Of a DNA stretch of 59,582 bases, positions 18,093 to 28,713 are shown one piece after another. Position 1 is the stretch's first letter. Each line of letters starts with the position of its first letter. The DNA is from Tannerellaceae bacterium (GTDB lineage Bacteria > Bacteroidota > Bacteroidia > Bacteroidales > Tannerellaceae). Under the pieces are notes generated by a model, which saw nothing but the letters and a program-made list of their open reading frames with translations, had not been told where the DNA came from and searched no databases. The stretch covers positions 1 to 59,582 of the forward strand of contig JAJQFE010000043.1 in the NCBI GenBank assembly GCA_021201295.1, read 5' to 3'. The position numbers and the translations under genes were made by a program.

Positions 18093-19757
18093 ATGATTAA
18101 AGAGAATTTTATAAAGTTATATGAGGAGAGTTTTAAAGATAACTGGGAACTGCCGGCTCTATCTGATTACAGTAAAGGAACTCATTTCTCTTTTGCAGAT
18201 GTGGCCAAAGAAATAGCCTGTATCCATATTATATTCGAAGAATGCCAGGTCAGATGCGGTGATAAAGTGGCTCTGATCGGGAAAGACTGTGCCCGCTGGT
18301 GTATTGCCTATATGGCTACGATTACGTATGGGGCTATTATTGTTCCCATTTTGCAGGATTTCAGTCCGAATGATGTCCATCATATTATTAATCACTCCGA
18401 ATCTACATTCTTATTTGTAAGTGACCAGATCTGGGATTCCCTGGAGGAAGAAAAGATCTCCAATATCAGAGGGGTATTTTCTTTGTTGGATTTCCGCTGT
18501 TTGTATCAACGGGACGGCGAAAGCATCCAGAAGATCCTGAGAGCTTTAGAGGAGAAAATGGAGGCTAAATATCCGGAAGGGTTTAAGAAAGAAGATATCC
18601 GATATGCTGACCTGGATAATGATAAGGTCGTTTTACTGAATTATACTTCCGGGACCACCGAGTTTAGTAAAGGCGTCATGCTGACCGGAAATAATCTGGC
18701 AGGAAATGTGACCTACGCCAAAACCCTGGGGTTAATGTACCGGGGAGATAAGGAGTTGTGTTTCCTTCCGCTGGCGCATGCCTATAGTTGCACATTTAAC
18801 TTCCTGGTTCCTATGGCAGTAGGGGCACATGTCTATATGTTAGGTAAAATTCCTTCCCCGAAGATCCTGCTAAAGGCGTTTGAAGAGATCAAACCTAACC
18901 TCATCATTACCGTACCGCTGATCCTGGAAAAGATCTATAAGAAAATGATCCTTCCGCAGTTGAACAAACGGACGATGAAGCTGGCTCTGAGTATTCCCCT
19001 GCTGGATAGCCAGATCTATGTCCAGATCCGGAAGCACCTGGTAGATGCGATGGGAGGCCATTTCTGTGAAGTGATTGTGGGAGGAGCCGCGATGAACCAG
19101 GAGGTAATGAACTTTTTATATAAGATTAAATTTCCTTTTACCATCGGGTATGGCATGACGGAGTGCGGTCCATTGATCAGTTATGATAACCATAAGGATT
19201 TTGTGCCGAATTCCTGCGGGCAGATCCTGAAAGGAATCATGGAAGTCCGTATCGACTCTGACGATCCGTATCATAAGGTGGGAGAAATCCAGGTGCGGGG
19301 TGAAAATGTGATGCAGGGCTACTATAAAAATGAGGGGGCAACGAAAGAGGCTTTTACGGAAGATGGCTGGATGCATACGGGTGACCTGGGAACCATAGAC
19401 AAGAATAACCGGATCTATATCCGGGGAAGAAGCAAAACCATAATCCTGGGAGCCAGCGGACAGAATATCTATCCGGAGGAGATCGAATCCAAAATCAATA
19501 ATCTTCCGTTTATTATGGAAAGTCTGGTGATCGAGAAAAACGGGAAGCTGATCGGTCTGGTGTATCCGGATTACGACACGGTGGACAGTACCGGTGTTTC
19601 TTATGAAGGCCTGCCCCTAATCATGGAAGAGAACCGGCAGGAGTTGAATAAGTTGCTGGCTCCGTATGAAAGTATCTCTTCTTTACAGCTCTATCCTATG
19701 GAGTTTGAGAAGACTCCCAAAAAAAGTATTAAACGGTATTTATATAGTAATTATTAA
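18093..19757 (+). CDS. AMP-binding (long-chain acyl-CoA synthetase-like) ligase
   Basis: ANL-superfamily adenylating enzyme of 554 residues, probably activating fatty or other carboxylic acids as CoA thioesters. Motifs seen are the phosphate-binding A3 loop YTSGTTEFSKGVMLT, the A5 region GYGMTECGPLIS, the A7/A8 region HTGDLGTID and RGRSKTIILGASGQNIYPEEIE, and a C-terminal lysine region KTPKKSIKRYL. The ATG at 18093 is preferred to an upstream in-frame ATG at 18039 because MIKENFIKLYEE is family-like. Its 3' end converges with ndh. Substrate is not determinable. Confidence 0.88.
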   Translation: MIKENFIKLYEESFKDNWELPALSDYSKGTHFSFADVAKEIACIHIIFEECQVRCGDKVALIGKDCARWCIAYMATITYGAIIVPILQDFSPNDVHHIINHSESTFLFVSDQIWDSLEEEKISNIRGVFSLLDFRCLYQRDGESIQKILRALEEKMEAKYPEGFKKEDIRYADLDNDKVVLLNYTSGTTEFSKGVMLTGNNLAGNVTYAKTLGLMYRGDKELCFLPLAHAYSCTFNFLVPMAVGAHVYMLGKIPSPKILLKAFEEIKPNLIITVPLILEKIYKKMILPQLNKRTMKLALSIPLLDSQIYVQIRKHLVDAMGGHFCEVIVGGAAMNQEVMNFLYKIKFPFTIGYGMTECGPLISYDNHKDFVPNSCGQILKGIMEVRIDSDDPYHKVGEIQVRGENVMQGYYKNEGATKEAFTEDGWMHTGDLGTIDKNNRIYIRGRSKTIILGASGQNIYPEEIESKINNLPFIMESLVIEKNGKLIGLVYPDYDTVDSTGVSYEGLPLIMEENRQELNKLLAPYESISSLQLYPMEFEKTPKKSIKRYLYSNY

Positions 19758-21165
19758 CAGGCCGGCGGAATAGGAAACCGGAAGCCTTACAGGCCGAAAG
19801 ATGGGGTATGCACCGTACCGGGTATATGCCATCTCCGGCATACAGGCAGTGGCAGAGTTCTTTATTTTTTCTTTTCTGCACTTTTTTCGGATCTTCCGGG
19901 AGATACATAATAAACCGTTCTCCTTTATTGTAGGTCATATAATTGGAGATCCAGTCTAACAGGACAATAAATTTATTTTTAACCCCTAACAGGGATCTTA
20001 AATGAACAAATAACCAGATCATCCATGCGATCAGCCCTTCCAGTTTGATCTTTCCCAGATCAGCAACTGCTTTATTCCTGCCAATGGTGGCCAGTGTCCC
20101 GAGGTCTTTATAATGAAATACGTCCGGTGTTTTTCCTTCAGTCATCCTTTTCAGGTTCTTTGCCAATAGTTTTCCCTGTTGGATAGCTACCTGTGCCAGT
20201 TGCGGATGTCCTTTCGGATAGTCCGGATCTTTCAGGCATAAAGCAATGTCCCCTATGGCGAACACATGGGTGGTTCCCTGTACCTGATTATATTCATCTA
20301 CCAGAAAACGCCCTCCTTTTCCTAACATATCCTTATCGATATTCCGGAATGTAGGGGCTGTGACTCCACTCACCCAAACCAATGTCCTGGCCTGGATAGT
20401 GATCCCGTCACTGACCGTAACCGTCTGTCCGTCATAATCGATGACCCTTTTTCCAAGGATCATCTCCACACCCATCTTTCTTAAATATTTTTCAGCGTGT
20501 TCGGAAGCATTGGATGACATATTCGCCAGCACTTTCGGTTCTCCTTCTACCAGGTAGATGTTTAATTGATAAGTTCCCAGATCCGGATAATCTTTATGCA
20601 TGATAAATCGTTTCATTTCGGATAAGGCTCCGGCAATTTCTACTCCGGAAGGTCCCCCTCCTACGACGACGACATTTAAAAGAGCCTGTTTTTCAATAGG
20701 ATCTTCACAGATAATGGCATGTTCAAAATTAGAGAGTAATCCATTCCGTAGTAAAGCGGCATATTCTACACTTTTCATAGGATAGGCGTGGTCAATCACA
20801 TGCTGATTTCCAAAAAAGTTCGTGGTAGTACCGGCAGCTATGACCAGATAGTCATAGGAGAGATCCCCTATTGTAGTATGCACCGTTTTACCCAGCATAT
20901 CCATAGATAGGACTTCGGCCAGACGAAAATAAAAGTTTTTATGATTCTGCAGGATCTTTCTGTAGGGAAACGCAATCGCCGTAGCTTCCAGGCCGGCGGA
21001 AGCTACCTGATAGAATAACGGCGGAAACTGGTTGTAATTATTTTTATCCAGCAGGACTACCTGAAAAGTACTTTTGCTCAGTTTCTGTGCGAGGTTTAAT
21101 CCGGCAAAACCTCCCCCTATGATGACTACCCGTTTGGCATCTATATCCGGTATGTTCAGATTCAT
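19729..21165 (-). CDS. ndh: Type II NADH:quinone oxidoreductase (NDH-2)
   Basis: FAD enzyme that passes electrons from NADH to menaquinone without proton pumping. Motifs: FAD-binding VVIIGGGFAGLNLA (residues about 13-26), the quinone-side FPPLFYQVASAGLE, NAD-binding VVVVGGGPSGVEIAG (about 166-180), and GDIALCL. A hydrophobic C-terminal region (about 390-425) anchors it to the membrane. The 478-residue frame runs on into the 3' end of the ligase gene. The last 42 or so residues do not look like the family; one extra base in the T6 run on the plus strand (near 19865-19870) would give a stop after VQKRKK. The tail may therefore come from an indel. Confidence 0.9.
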   Translation of the reverse strand: MNLNIPDIDAKRVVIIGGGFAGLNLAQKLSKSTFQVVLLDKNNYNQFPPLFYQVASAGLEATAIAFPYRKILQNHKNFYFRLAEVLSMDMLGKTVHTTIGDLSYDYLVIAAGTTTNFFGNQHVIDHAYPMKSVEYAALLRNGLLSNFEHAIICEDPIEKQALLNVVVVGGGPSGVEIAGALSEMKRFIMHKDYPDLGTYQLNIYLVEGEPKVLANMSSNASEHAEKYLRKMGVEMILGKRVIDYDGQTVTVSDGITIQARTLVWVSGVTAPTFRNIDKDMLGKGGRFLVDEYNQVQGTTHVFAIGDIALCLKDPDYPKGHPQLAQVAIQQGKLLAKNLKRMTEGKTPDVFHYKDLGTLATIGRNKAVADLGKIKLEGLIAWMIWLFVHLRSLLGVKNKFIVLLDWISNYMTYNKGERFIMYLPEDPKKVQKRKNKELCHCLYAGDGIYPVRCIPHLSACKASGFLFRRPVNNYYINTV

Positions 21166-21344
21166 TGTATTATCCTTTTTTCAAATAAACAATTCCGGCA
21201 TAGATAAGTTTTTTGTTTTGCCTTTCAATACATGGGTATAAAAGGAGCACTTTGCAGTTTTTACGTCTATTAAACATTTCTTATCTCAACTAATGTTTTC
21301 CTTTTTGTGTTCTAACTCTATCAAAATTAAAAAGGATTATAGAT

Positions 21345-21569
21345 ATGAAAAATGTAATTATAGGTGCTCTTGCAGGGGCTGCCATCGCATATCTGGCAAC
21401 AGAAATGCATGAAAAAATGATGTATGGAAATATGCATATGAAAGCGGATCATTTGTTCCATAAATTAAAAAGAAAATTCCATGCAGGAATGGATATGGAA
21501 AAATGTAAAGCCGACAAATTCGGCAACTGGGCTGCAGATGTAATCCATCAACATGCCTGTAAAAAATAA
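21345..21569 (+). CDS. Small hypothetical protein with one hydrophobic N-terminal segment
   Basis: A 74-residue protein starting MKNVIIGALAGAAIAYLATEM, a glycine/alanine-rich membrane segment like those of YtxH-type small proteins, followed by a basic, histidine- and methionine-rich tail ending in HQHACKK. I do not recognise the family. A clean terminator follows 8 bp after the stop and the gene stands alone between ndh (divergent) and susD (convergent), which supports it being real. Confidence 0.65.
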   Translation: MKNVIIGALAGAAIAYLATEMHEKMMYGNMHMKADHLFHKLKRKFHAGMDMEKCKADKFGNWAADVIHQHACKK

Positions 21570-21577
21570 GCTGAAAC

Positions 21578-21607
21578 AAACAGGGCTCCCTTTCGGAGCC
21601 CTGTTTT
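21578..21607. terminator. Bidirectional terminator between the small gene and susD
   Basis: Perfect 12-bp stem AAACAGGGCTCC / GGAGCCCTGTTT around a CTTTC loop, followed by TTTT. It ends the gene at 21345-21569 and, on the other strand, the susC-susD transcript. Confidence 0.85.
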
Positions 21608-21628
21608 ATAATAGAATATCAAAAAAGA

Positions 21629-23563
21629 TCAATCCATACCCGGATTTTGTATCATCGCAGGATTTCTTCTGATTTCTTCCCGTTTAATAGGCGCAAAATA
21701 CATCTTATTATCCCATCTGCGTTTTTCAATGTAGGATAAATCCAGGACAGTATAAGTATAGTCCCAGGTATTTTCATCACGTACATACGGAAGTGTAGCT
21801 GTTTTACCAGGTTTGAGACGACCTACCACTACAATACCCAACAAAGGTTTATTACCCGATTCCGGAGCAGTCATCCATCTACGGATATCATAATAACGTG
21901 ACTCTTCATACGCAAGTTCCACCCGGCGCTCCTGGCGCAGGAATTCACGCATGTCACTTTGGGTGAAAGACTGGGAACGAACCGCCAGAGTTGATTTGGT
22001 ATCCGGCCGTCCTATACGGGAACGTAAGGCATCCAGATAAGTGGCTGCTTCTTCCAGTTGATTCAATTCAATGCAGGCTTCTGCTGCAATCAGGTACATT
22101 TCTCCCAGACGGATATACGGATAAGGATTGGTCTGGAAATTATTTTCTGAAGCCGCAACCGTTCCGTCAATCAGTTTTTTCTCCAGGTATCCCGTATACG
22201 AACCATTCCAGTTTTCAATCGTAGATTTGCGGGTATCCATACCATTAAAACCGCTGAAAGTCAATGTTTCAGTGGCCTGTCCCTCTCTGTTCAAAGCAAT
22301 TGCTACGTCTATCTGGTCACCTCCATTACTCAATTCATAGTAACCCATTTGAAGATTACCCAGATCGGTCGGATCAAAAATAGTACCGTCAGATCCACGG
22401 GGACGGCCCCATTCAGCTCCGTCATATCCAATGGTAGCATAAAAACGCGGTTCCTGGTTTTCATACGAATTTTGGGTAGTGGATTCACCCGGTTCCAGGA
22501 GGGAGGTATGAAGGGAGCCATCTTCCAGTTCAAAGGCCATTGCCAGGTCCTGGGTAGGGGTTGTACCCGCCCAGTTATGGTAACCGTTAGGACCATGCAG
22601 TAAACTTACTCGGTTTCTTACATAGTTATCTGCCTGTTGGGATTTGTTAACAAACTGCTTGGCAAAAATCGTTTCCGTATTGTTTGTAATAATCATCTGG
22701 TGATATTTGTCAGCAATTTCCTGAACTGTTGAGCCATCACATTGAACTAAGGAATGCAAACCACTGTTGATCACCTCTTTTGCAGCCGCCAATGCCTGTT
22801 CATATAAGGCATTACGGTCTCCATTGTATTAATTACATTCGAGCGTATTAACCGTGCGGTCTGCATATAAAGGACTGGCCACATGCAACAGCATCCGTGC
22901 TTTCAAACCTTTGGCTGCACTTTTTGTGGCCCGTCCCAGATTAGAGCTGCTGACAGTTTCCGGTAACAATTGAATAGCCTTTTCCAGATCTGCCAGAATA
23001 AAATCAAGACATTCCTTCATATTGCTACGGGGTAATTCCAGATTGGACGCCTCTTCTATGGTATACACTTTATTTACCAAAGGGACTCTTCCGAATCCGC
23101 GAACCAGTTCTGAGCACAGATAAGCACGAAGGAAATAGACCTCTCCTTTCATCACATCCAGGTCAAAACCGACTTTCTCAGGTACTTTATCAATATTGGC
23201 AAAAAACAGGTTTGCACGATAAATCCCTTTATAGCGAACTTCCCATTTGAACGGACAATCATCGCGGTCATACCAACCTAAAGAACTACTATTTACAGTA
23301 GCCTCATTACAATCCCGTGTACCATATACATGGGTAAAAAAAGCATCATCAGTGATAGCGGAAGAGTTTACCTCTTCCGCACCATGATGCAGATACCCAT
23401 AAATGTCATTGACTATCGTCTGTACCAATTCAGCATCCGACCAGACCGTTTCATCATCATACTGGTCTTCCGGTGTCAGATCCATGAAGTCGGAACAGGC
23501 ACTCATCGACAATACCAACCCTGTAACTATTGTCAGGTAAATATGTTTGAATTTTATTTTCAT
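21629..23563 (-). pseudogene. SusD/RagB-like outer-membrane lipoprotein, in-frame stop
   Basis: SusD homologues sit on SusC transporters and capture glycans at the cell surface. The N-terminus is a lipoprotein signal ending SMSACSDFMDL (Cys about 23), followed by the family start DLTPEDQYDDETVWSD and TPR-rich helices; the C-terminal half has the typical LRSRIGRP, ELAYEESRYYDIRRW and final PIKREEIRRNP motifs. Both halves read in the same frame and are separated only by TAA at 22829-22831 (codon 245), where a CAA or CAG would restore one 644-residue protein. It lies 13 bp after susC. The substrate cannot be inferred. Confidence 0.9.
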
Positions 23564-23576
23564 GGTGATTTAAGTT

Positions 23577-26500
23577 TTAAAATGTTGCTTGAACTCCAAA
23601 ATTGAAAATACGTCTCAGGGGGAAATCCTGTATATCCTTACTTCGCTGTTCTGGGTCCGCATTTTTTACCCCGTCAATAGTAAACAGGTTGGACCCATTG
23701 GTATAAACACGTAATTTGGAAATACTGGCCTTCTGAAGGCTTCCGGAGGCGAATGTATATCCCAGTTCTATATTTTTCAAATGCATATAGTTGGCATTTC
23801 TTACAAAATAAGTATTCAGGTTGTCATACCAATACTGGTTTTCGCGGTCATACGTACGGGGGCCATTTGCATTCGGATTTTCCGGTGTCCAGCGTTTATC
23901 ATAATAACTCTTCAGATAATTACCCTGTAAACCGGACCAGGTTCTGATATACATTTCACCACCGGTTGCTCCCTGGAATAACATCATAATATCAAATCCC
24001 TTCCAGGCTGCACCCAAAGTTAAACCGGCCACCATACGAGGTTCTTTATTTTTATTCGAACGCACGCGGTCATCTCCGTCAATCTTACCATCACCGTTCA
24101 CATCTTTGAAACGGATATCTCCGGGAACCGTACTGGTTATTTTATTTCCATTTTCATCCAGAATAGGATTTCCGTTTGCATCCTGTGATTCCCCCCCCAG
24201 GTGGGATAGCTATTAATCTCTTCCTGATTATGGAAAATCCCGTCTGCTATATAATATAATTCGTTACCTACAGATCTACCAGTTGAGAACTGATAAGACG
24301 GAATATTCTGGGTTTCATCCCAATAGAGTATCTTATTACGGGCATACGTCATATTGAAAGAAGCATAATATTCCACATTTCCTATTCTGTCATTCCAGCT
24401 TAGCAACATTTCAACTCCCCGGTTCTTCATCTCACCGATGTTTTCTTTAGGTAAGGTAATACCGGTAATTTCAGGTAATGAAGCATTACGCTTGATCAGC
24501 ATGTTGGTACGTTTATGATAAAAGGCATCTGCTTCCAGGCTCAAACGATTAGCTAAAAATTTGAAATCCAATCCGACATTATAAGTAGTACCTACCTCCC
24601 AGGTAATATTAGGATTTGGTGTACGACTGGGATATAAACGTTTATATTCTTCACCACCAAAAACAGTTCCCCCATTGTCTTTAAATTGATACGTATTCAG
24701 GTATTGGATCGAACGGTCATATTCATCATCATCATTCAGTAACGCATCGTTACCTGTCTGAGAAACAGAGGCCCGCAACTTGAAATACTCAATGAAAGTG
24801 ATTTTCTCTTTCCACCATTTTTCTTCAAAAGCACGCCATACAACGGAAACACCCGGGAAGAATCCATACCGTTCATTTTTCGGAAAACGGTAAGATCCAT
24901 CCACACGCCATACAAATTCGAACAAGTAACGTTTCATGTAATTATATCCTACACGACCAAAATAGTTCAAACGGGTCTCCTTCCAGGAATATCCACTATT
25001 GGTAATCCCCTGCTCGCCTCCTAAGTTCAATTCCGGTTTACTATTGGAAATAAATTCTTTCCGGAAAGCAACTGTTTCTTCAAACTGCTTTTTCTGGGCT
25101 TCCATACCAAAGGTGAAGCCAATGGTATGTAAACCAAAAGTACGGTTATAGTCAATCAAACCATTTACCATCCAGTCCACCTGTTCCGTATGTTTACGTT
25201 CCAGCTCCGAAGAATCAATCCATTGCTTGGAAGCACTTAATCCGGAACTGTTTTCATTCACACCATCCCAGCTATATAAATAAACCAGTTTTCTGAGTAA
25301 ATGTCAGTTTAAAAAGTGGACATCATAGGCAGCATTTCCCCGTACAGTTAAACCTTCTACCCAGGGAATCTGAACAGTAGCGGATAAGGTATTCTGCACA
25401 TAATAATTTTTATGATGATCACTTCCCGCTTCGTCCGTAGAAGTCACAGCCAGATTATCTCCACGTTCAATAGCAGGCCCGGCTTCTCCGGTAGGCCAAA
25501 AGGCCGGTGAAGTAGGCGTACTACGACGAATACCGGCAAAAATATCACCAGCAGATTTTGCGGGATAACGTGTATCTTCAAAATGGGCGATTATCCCATA
25601 CTAAAAATTTACATACTCACTGGTTTTAATATCCAGATTGGTACGCAAACTATACTGGTCATACCGGTTGGCTGAGTTTTTATAAATCCCATCTTCCCCA
25701 TTGACACCGAAATTCACATAGTACTTCACTTTATCCGTACCACCGCTGACACCTACATCTGCCCGGTAAATAGGTGATGCATTTTTTAATACGGTGTCAA
25801 ACCAGTCCGTATCCGGATATTTCCACGGGTTGGCATGCGTCCGGTAACCTTCCAACTGTTCTTCCGAGAAAGAACCGGAAAGCACTTCATTCAACATGGT
25901 GGCATATTCATAGGAATTGGTCATCTTAGGTAAACGGGTTGCCTGAGAAAAACCACCACTGGCGTTAAAGGTTACGGTTGCTTTTCCCTCTTTACCCCGT
26001 TTGGTAGTGATCAGAATTACCCCATTTGCTGCCCGGGCACCATAGATAGCTGCCGCAGCATCTTTCAAAACAGAAATCGATTCAATTTCTGTCGGATTCA
26101 GACGGTTCATCCCCCCCGTCACGATCCGGAATACCATCAATTACAATCAACGGATCATTACTACCTAATGAATTGGTTCCACGAATACGGATAGTCGTTC
26201 CACCACCTCCCGGCTCATCTGATTTCTGAAAACCAATCACACCCGGCATACGTCCTACCATACCTGTAGACAAATTACTGGCAGGAGAAGCTGTTAATTC
26301 GTCTTCGGAGACACTGGCTACCGAACCGGTAACGGTTACTTTTTTCTGCACTCCATATCCTACCACTATGACTTCCTCCAGGCGCTGGGTATCTTCTGTC
26401 AGGGTGACATTAATAATTGATTGGGAACTTACAGCTACTTCCTGTACCCGATATCCGATATAAGAAAAAAGAAGGACGGCATTGGAAGGAGCTTCCAGAC

Positions 26501-26729
26501 TGTAATTCCCATCAAAATCAGTGATCGTGCCGGTTGTGGTACCTTTTACTGACACATTTACACCAATCAGAGGATCGCCCAACTGATCTATCACTTTTCC
26601 TGTGACAGTTCTCTGTTGTGCAAAAGCATGGGTGGTAAACCATGGCAAAAGCAACAGGGTTAACAGACTAAATAAATAGTGTTTAAGATGACACCTTTTC
26701 AGCTGTACATCTACAATTGATTTTTTCAT
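23577..26729 (-). pseudogene. SusC/RagA-like TonB-dependent transporter with several frameshifts
   Basis: Outer-membrane TonB-dependent glycan importer. Order: signal peptide, carboxypeptidase-like domain (GKVIDQLGDPLIGVNVSVKGTTTGTITDFDGNYSL), TonB-box region LEEVIVVGYG, plug with [26 protein letters not shown], and beta barrel ending in NFGVQATF. Frame changes occur at a C7 run (26111-26117, one extra base) and a C8 run (24191-24198, one missing). Two stop-containing patches near 25594-25607 and 25289-25315 look like paired compensating indels. Net correction gives about 1050 residues, normal for SusC. At least six lesions in one gene suggest a gene no longer under selection, unless they are sequencing errors. 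Confidence 0.9.
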
Positions 26730-27384
26730 GTTTTTTGTAATTAAATGATTATAGGGTTAACTAACACATGGATATAGGATTTGCTATATCCGGATTAAAC
26801 ATAGGATTAGCATTTTATTTCATAGGCAAAACGGATTAATATGATTACTGGACATGTAGTAAATATCATCTTTCAATTTATTCATACATTAACCCAATCA
26901 GCCTATTATAAAACAGCTTTATAACAGGAGGATTTGTTCGGAAGACCTATCAGTTGTTCTGACCAGCTATTTTTCTTTTCTACACAGAGGATAAATTAAT
27001 ATGAAAATAGCTATTCATCCATCTACACTCTCTCTGAACATCTATCAGGTTAACAATTAGATTTAAATAACGAAATATTCGTATCAGAAATATTTATTCT
27101 CTCAATAGCATTACGCGTATAAATGTATAATTTATAGTCCTATTAACAAATAAATGCACATTTTTTATTTTACATTTATTATTTTATTTTTATAAGGTCT
27201 TATAATTAAGTGATTATATTTCTTATTCAATACCGGCTTATTTTCTATAAAAAGAAATTTTTCAGGCAAAAACTTGTATTTATTGCAATAAATACACTAA
27301 TTTTAAAAACATATGTATAGATAAGAGTGAAAAACTTTTGATCCAAAAATAATCTACAATCATTCAGTATAAGTTAACTAATAA
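26730..27384. other. 655-bp AT-rich divergent intergenic region, no gene seen
   Basis: Lies between the start of susC (minus) and the Gfo/Idh gene (plus), so it should hold both promoters. It is very AT-rich. A minus-strand TATTTTTG (27342-27349 region) fits TAnnTTTG but is far from susC. No open frame, riboswitch or repeat array is recognised. Confidence 0.6.
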
Positions 27385-28566
27385 ATGAAAATGAATATCA
27401 TGGAAAACAGAAAACTCAGAATGGGTATGGTGGGAGGAGGTAGTGATGCCTTTATCGGAGCGATCCATCGTTGCGCCGCTTTTTTAGATAATCAAATTGA
27501 ATTAGTATGTGGTTGCTTTAGTGTCGATCCGGACATTTCTCTTAGTTCCGGGCTTTCTTATTATCTGCCGGAAAACCGGATTTACAGAAACTACCAGGAA
27601 ATGTTTGAAAAGGAAGTGGCTTTACCGGAAGGTGAACGGATGGACTTTGTCACGATCGTTACTCCGAACCGCTGGCACTTTGAACCCGCAATGATGGCAC
27701 TGGAAAGGGGTTTTCATGTAGTAGTGGATAAGCCTATAACTTTTTCTCTGGAAGAAGCCAAGCTATTGCAGGAAAAAGTTGAAGAGACCGGGCTTTTATT
27801 AGCGTTGACCCATGTTTATTCCGGCTATCCGGCAGTAAAAGATGCCAAAGCCAGAATTGCCAACGGAGAATTAGGGAAAATCCGCCGGGTGTATGTGGAA
27901 TATCCCCAGGGCTGGCTGGCAGACCGGATTGAATTGCAAGGCGGTAATAATGCCGGCTGGCGGACTGATCCCAAGCGTTCAGGAAAAGCAGGTTGCGTGG
28001 GAGATATCGGAACTCATGCCTGGCACCTGAGTGAATATATAACCGGATTAAAAGTAGTAGAAGTCTGTGCGGAATTAAATGCTTTTGTTCCGGGCCGCCC
28101 TATAGATGATGATGCGGCAGCTTTACTCAGATATGACGAGGGAGTCAAAGGGGTGCTGACCGCTTCCCAGATCGCTGCCGGTGAAGCTAACAATATAAGA
28201 ATCCGTATTTATGGAGAAAAAGCCGGTCTTGAATGGCGTCAGGAAGAGCCCAACTCACTCTATCTGAAACACGGGAATGGCTGTACGGAAATTATTAAAG
28301 TAGGGAATAATACCACGCTAAATGATGCCGGTAAATTCTATACCCGCACTCCGGCAGGACATCCGGAAGGTTTTATGGAGGCCTTTGCCAATATTTACAG
28401 GAATTTTGCCTTTGCGCTCAGAGCTGTGAAAAACGGGCAGAAACCCGAGGAAAAGTATATGGATTTTCCCAATGTATATGATGGAGTAAGAGGAATGCAA
28501 TTTATTGAGACCATGGTAGCCGCCGGGTATAATGACGAAATAAAATGGCAGAAATGGATTGACTAA
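27385..28566 (+). CDS. Gfo/Idh/MocA family oxidoreductase (cytoplasmic)
   Basis: NAD(P)-dependent sugar oxidoreductase of 393 residues without a signal peptide. The Rossmann motif GMVGGGSDAFIG is at residues 14-25, the EKP-type catalytic lysine motif is present as DKP (115-117), and GDIGTHAWHLSEYITG (about 210-225) carries the usual catalytic histidines. ATGs at 27385, 27391 and 27400 are all possible starts. It is divergent from susC and is followed by the cytochrome-SUMF1 gene after 147 bp. It may reduce or oxidise a keto-sugar released by the downstream exported enzymes; this is inference. Confidence 0.88.
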   Translation: MKMNIMENRKLRMGMVGGGSDAFIGAIHRCAAFLDNQIELVCGCFSVDPDISLSSGLSYYLPENRIYRNYQEMFEKEVALPEGERMDFVTIVTPNRWHFEPAMMALERGFHVVVDKPITFSLEEAKLLQEKVEETGLLLALTHVYSGYPAVKDAKARIANGELGKIRRVYVEYPQGWLADRIELQGGNNAGWRTDPKRSGKAGCVGDIGTHAWHLSEYITGLKVVEVCAELNAFVPGRPIDDDAAALLRYDEGVKGVLTASQIAAGEANNIRIRIYGEKAGLEWRQEEPNSLYLKHGNGCTEIIKVGNNTTLNDAGKFYTRTPAGHPEGFMEAFANIYRNFAFALRAVKNGQKPEEKYMDFPNVYDGVRGMQFIETMVAAGYNDEIKWQKWID

Positions 28567-28713
28567 TCTTAATTTATGATAAAAAACGGTAATGAGAATC
28601 CATATTTGTTAAATAAAGAAAGGCATACTTTCTTCCTATGAAGGATTATGTTATTTTTATTGCCATTTTTGCCCTAAATTAATAAATAACATTAATAAGG
28701 TACCTTAGGTAAC

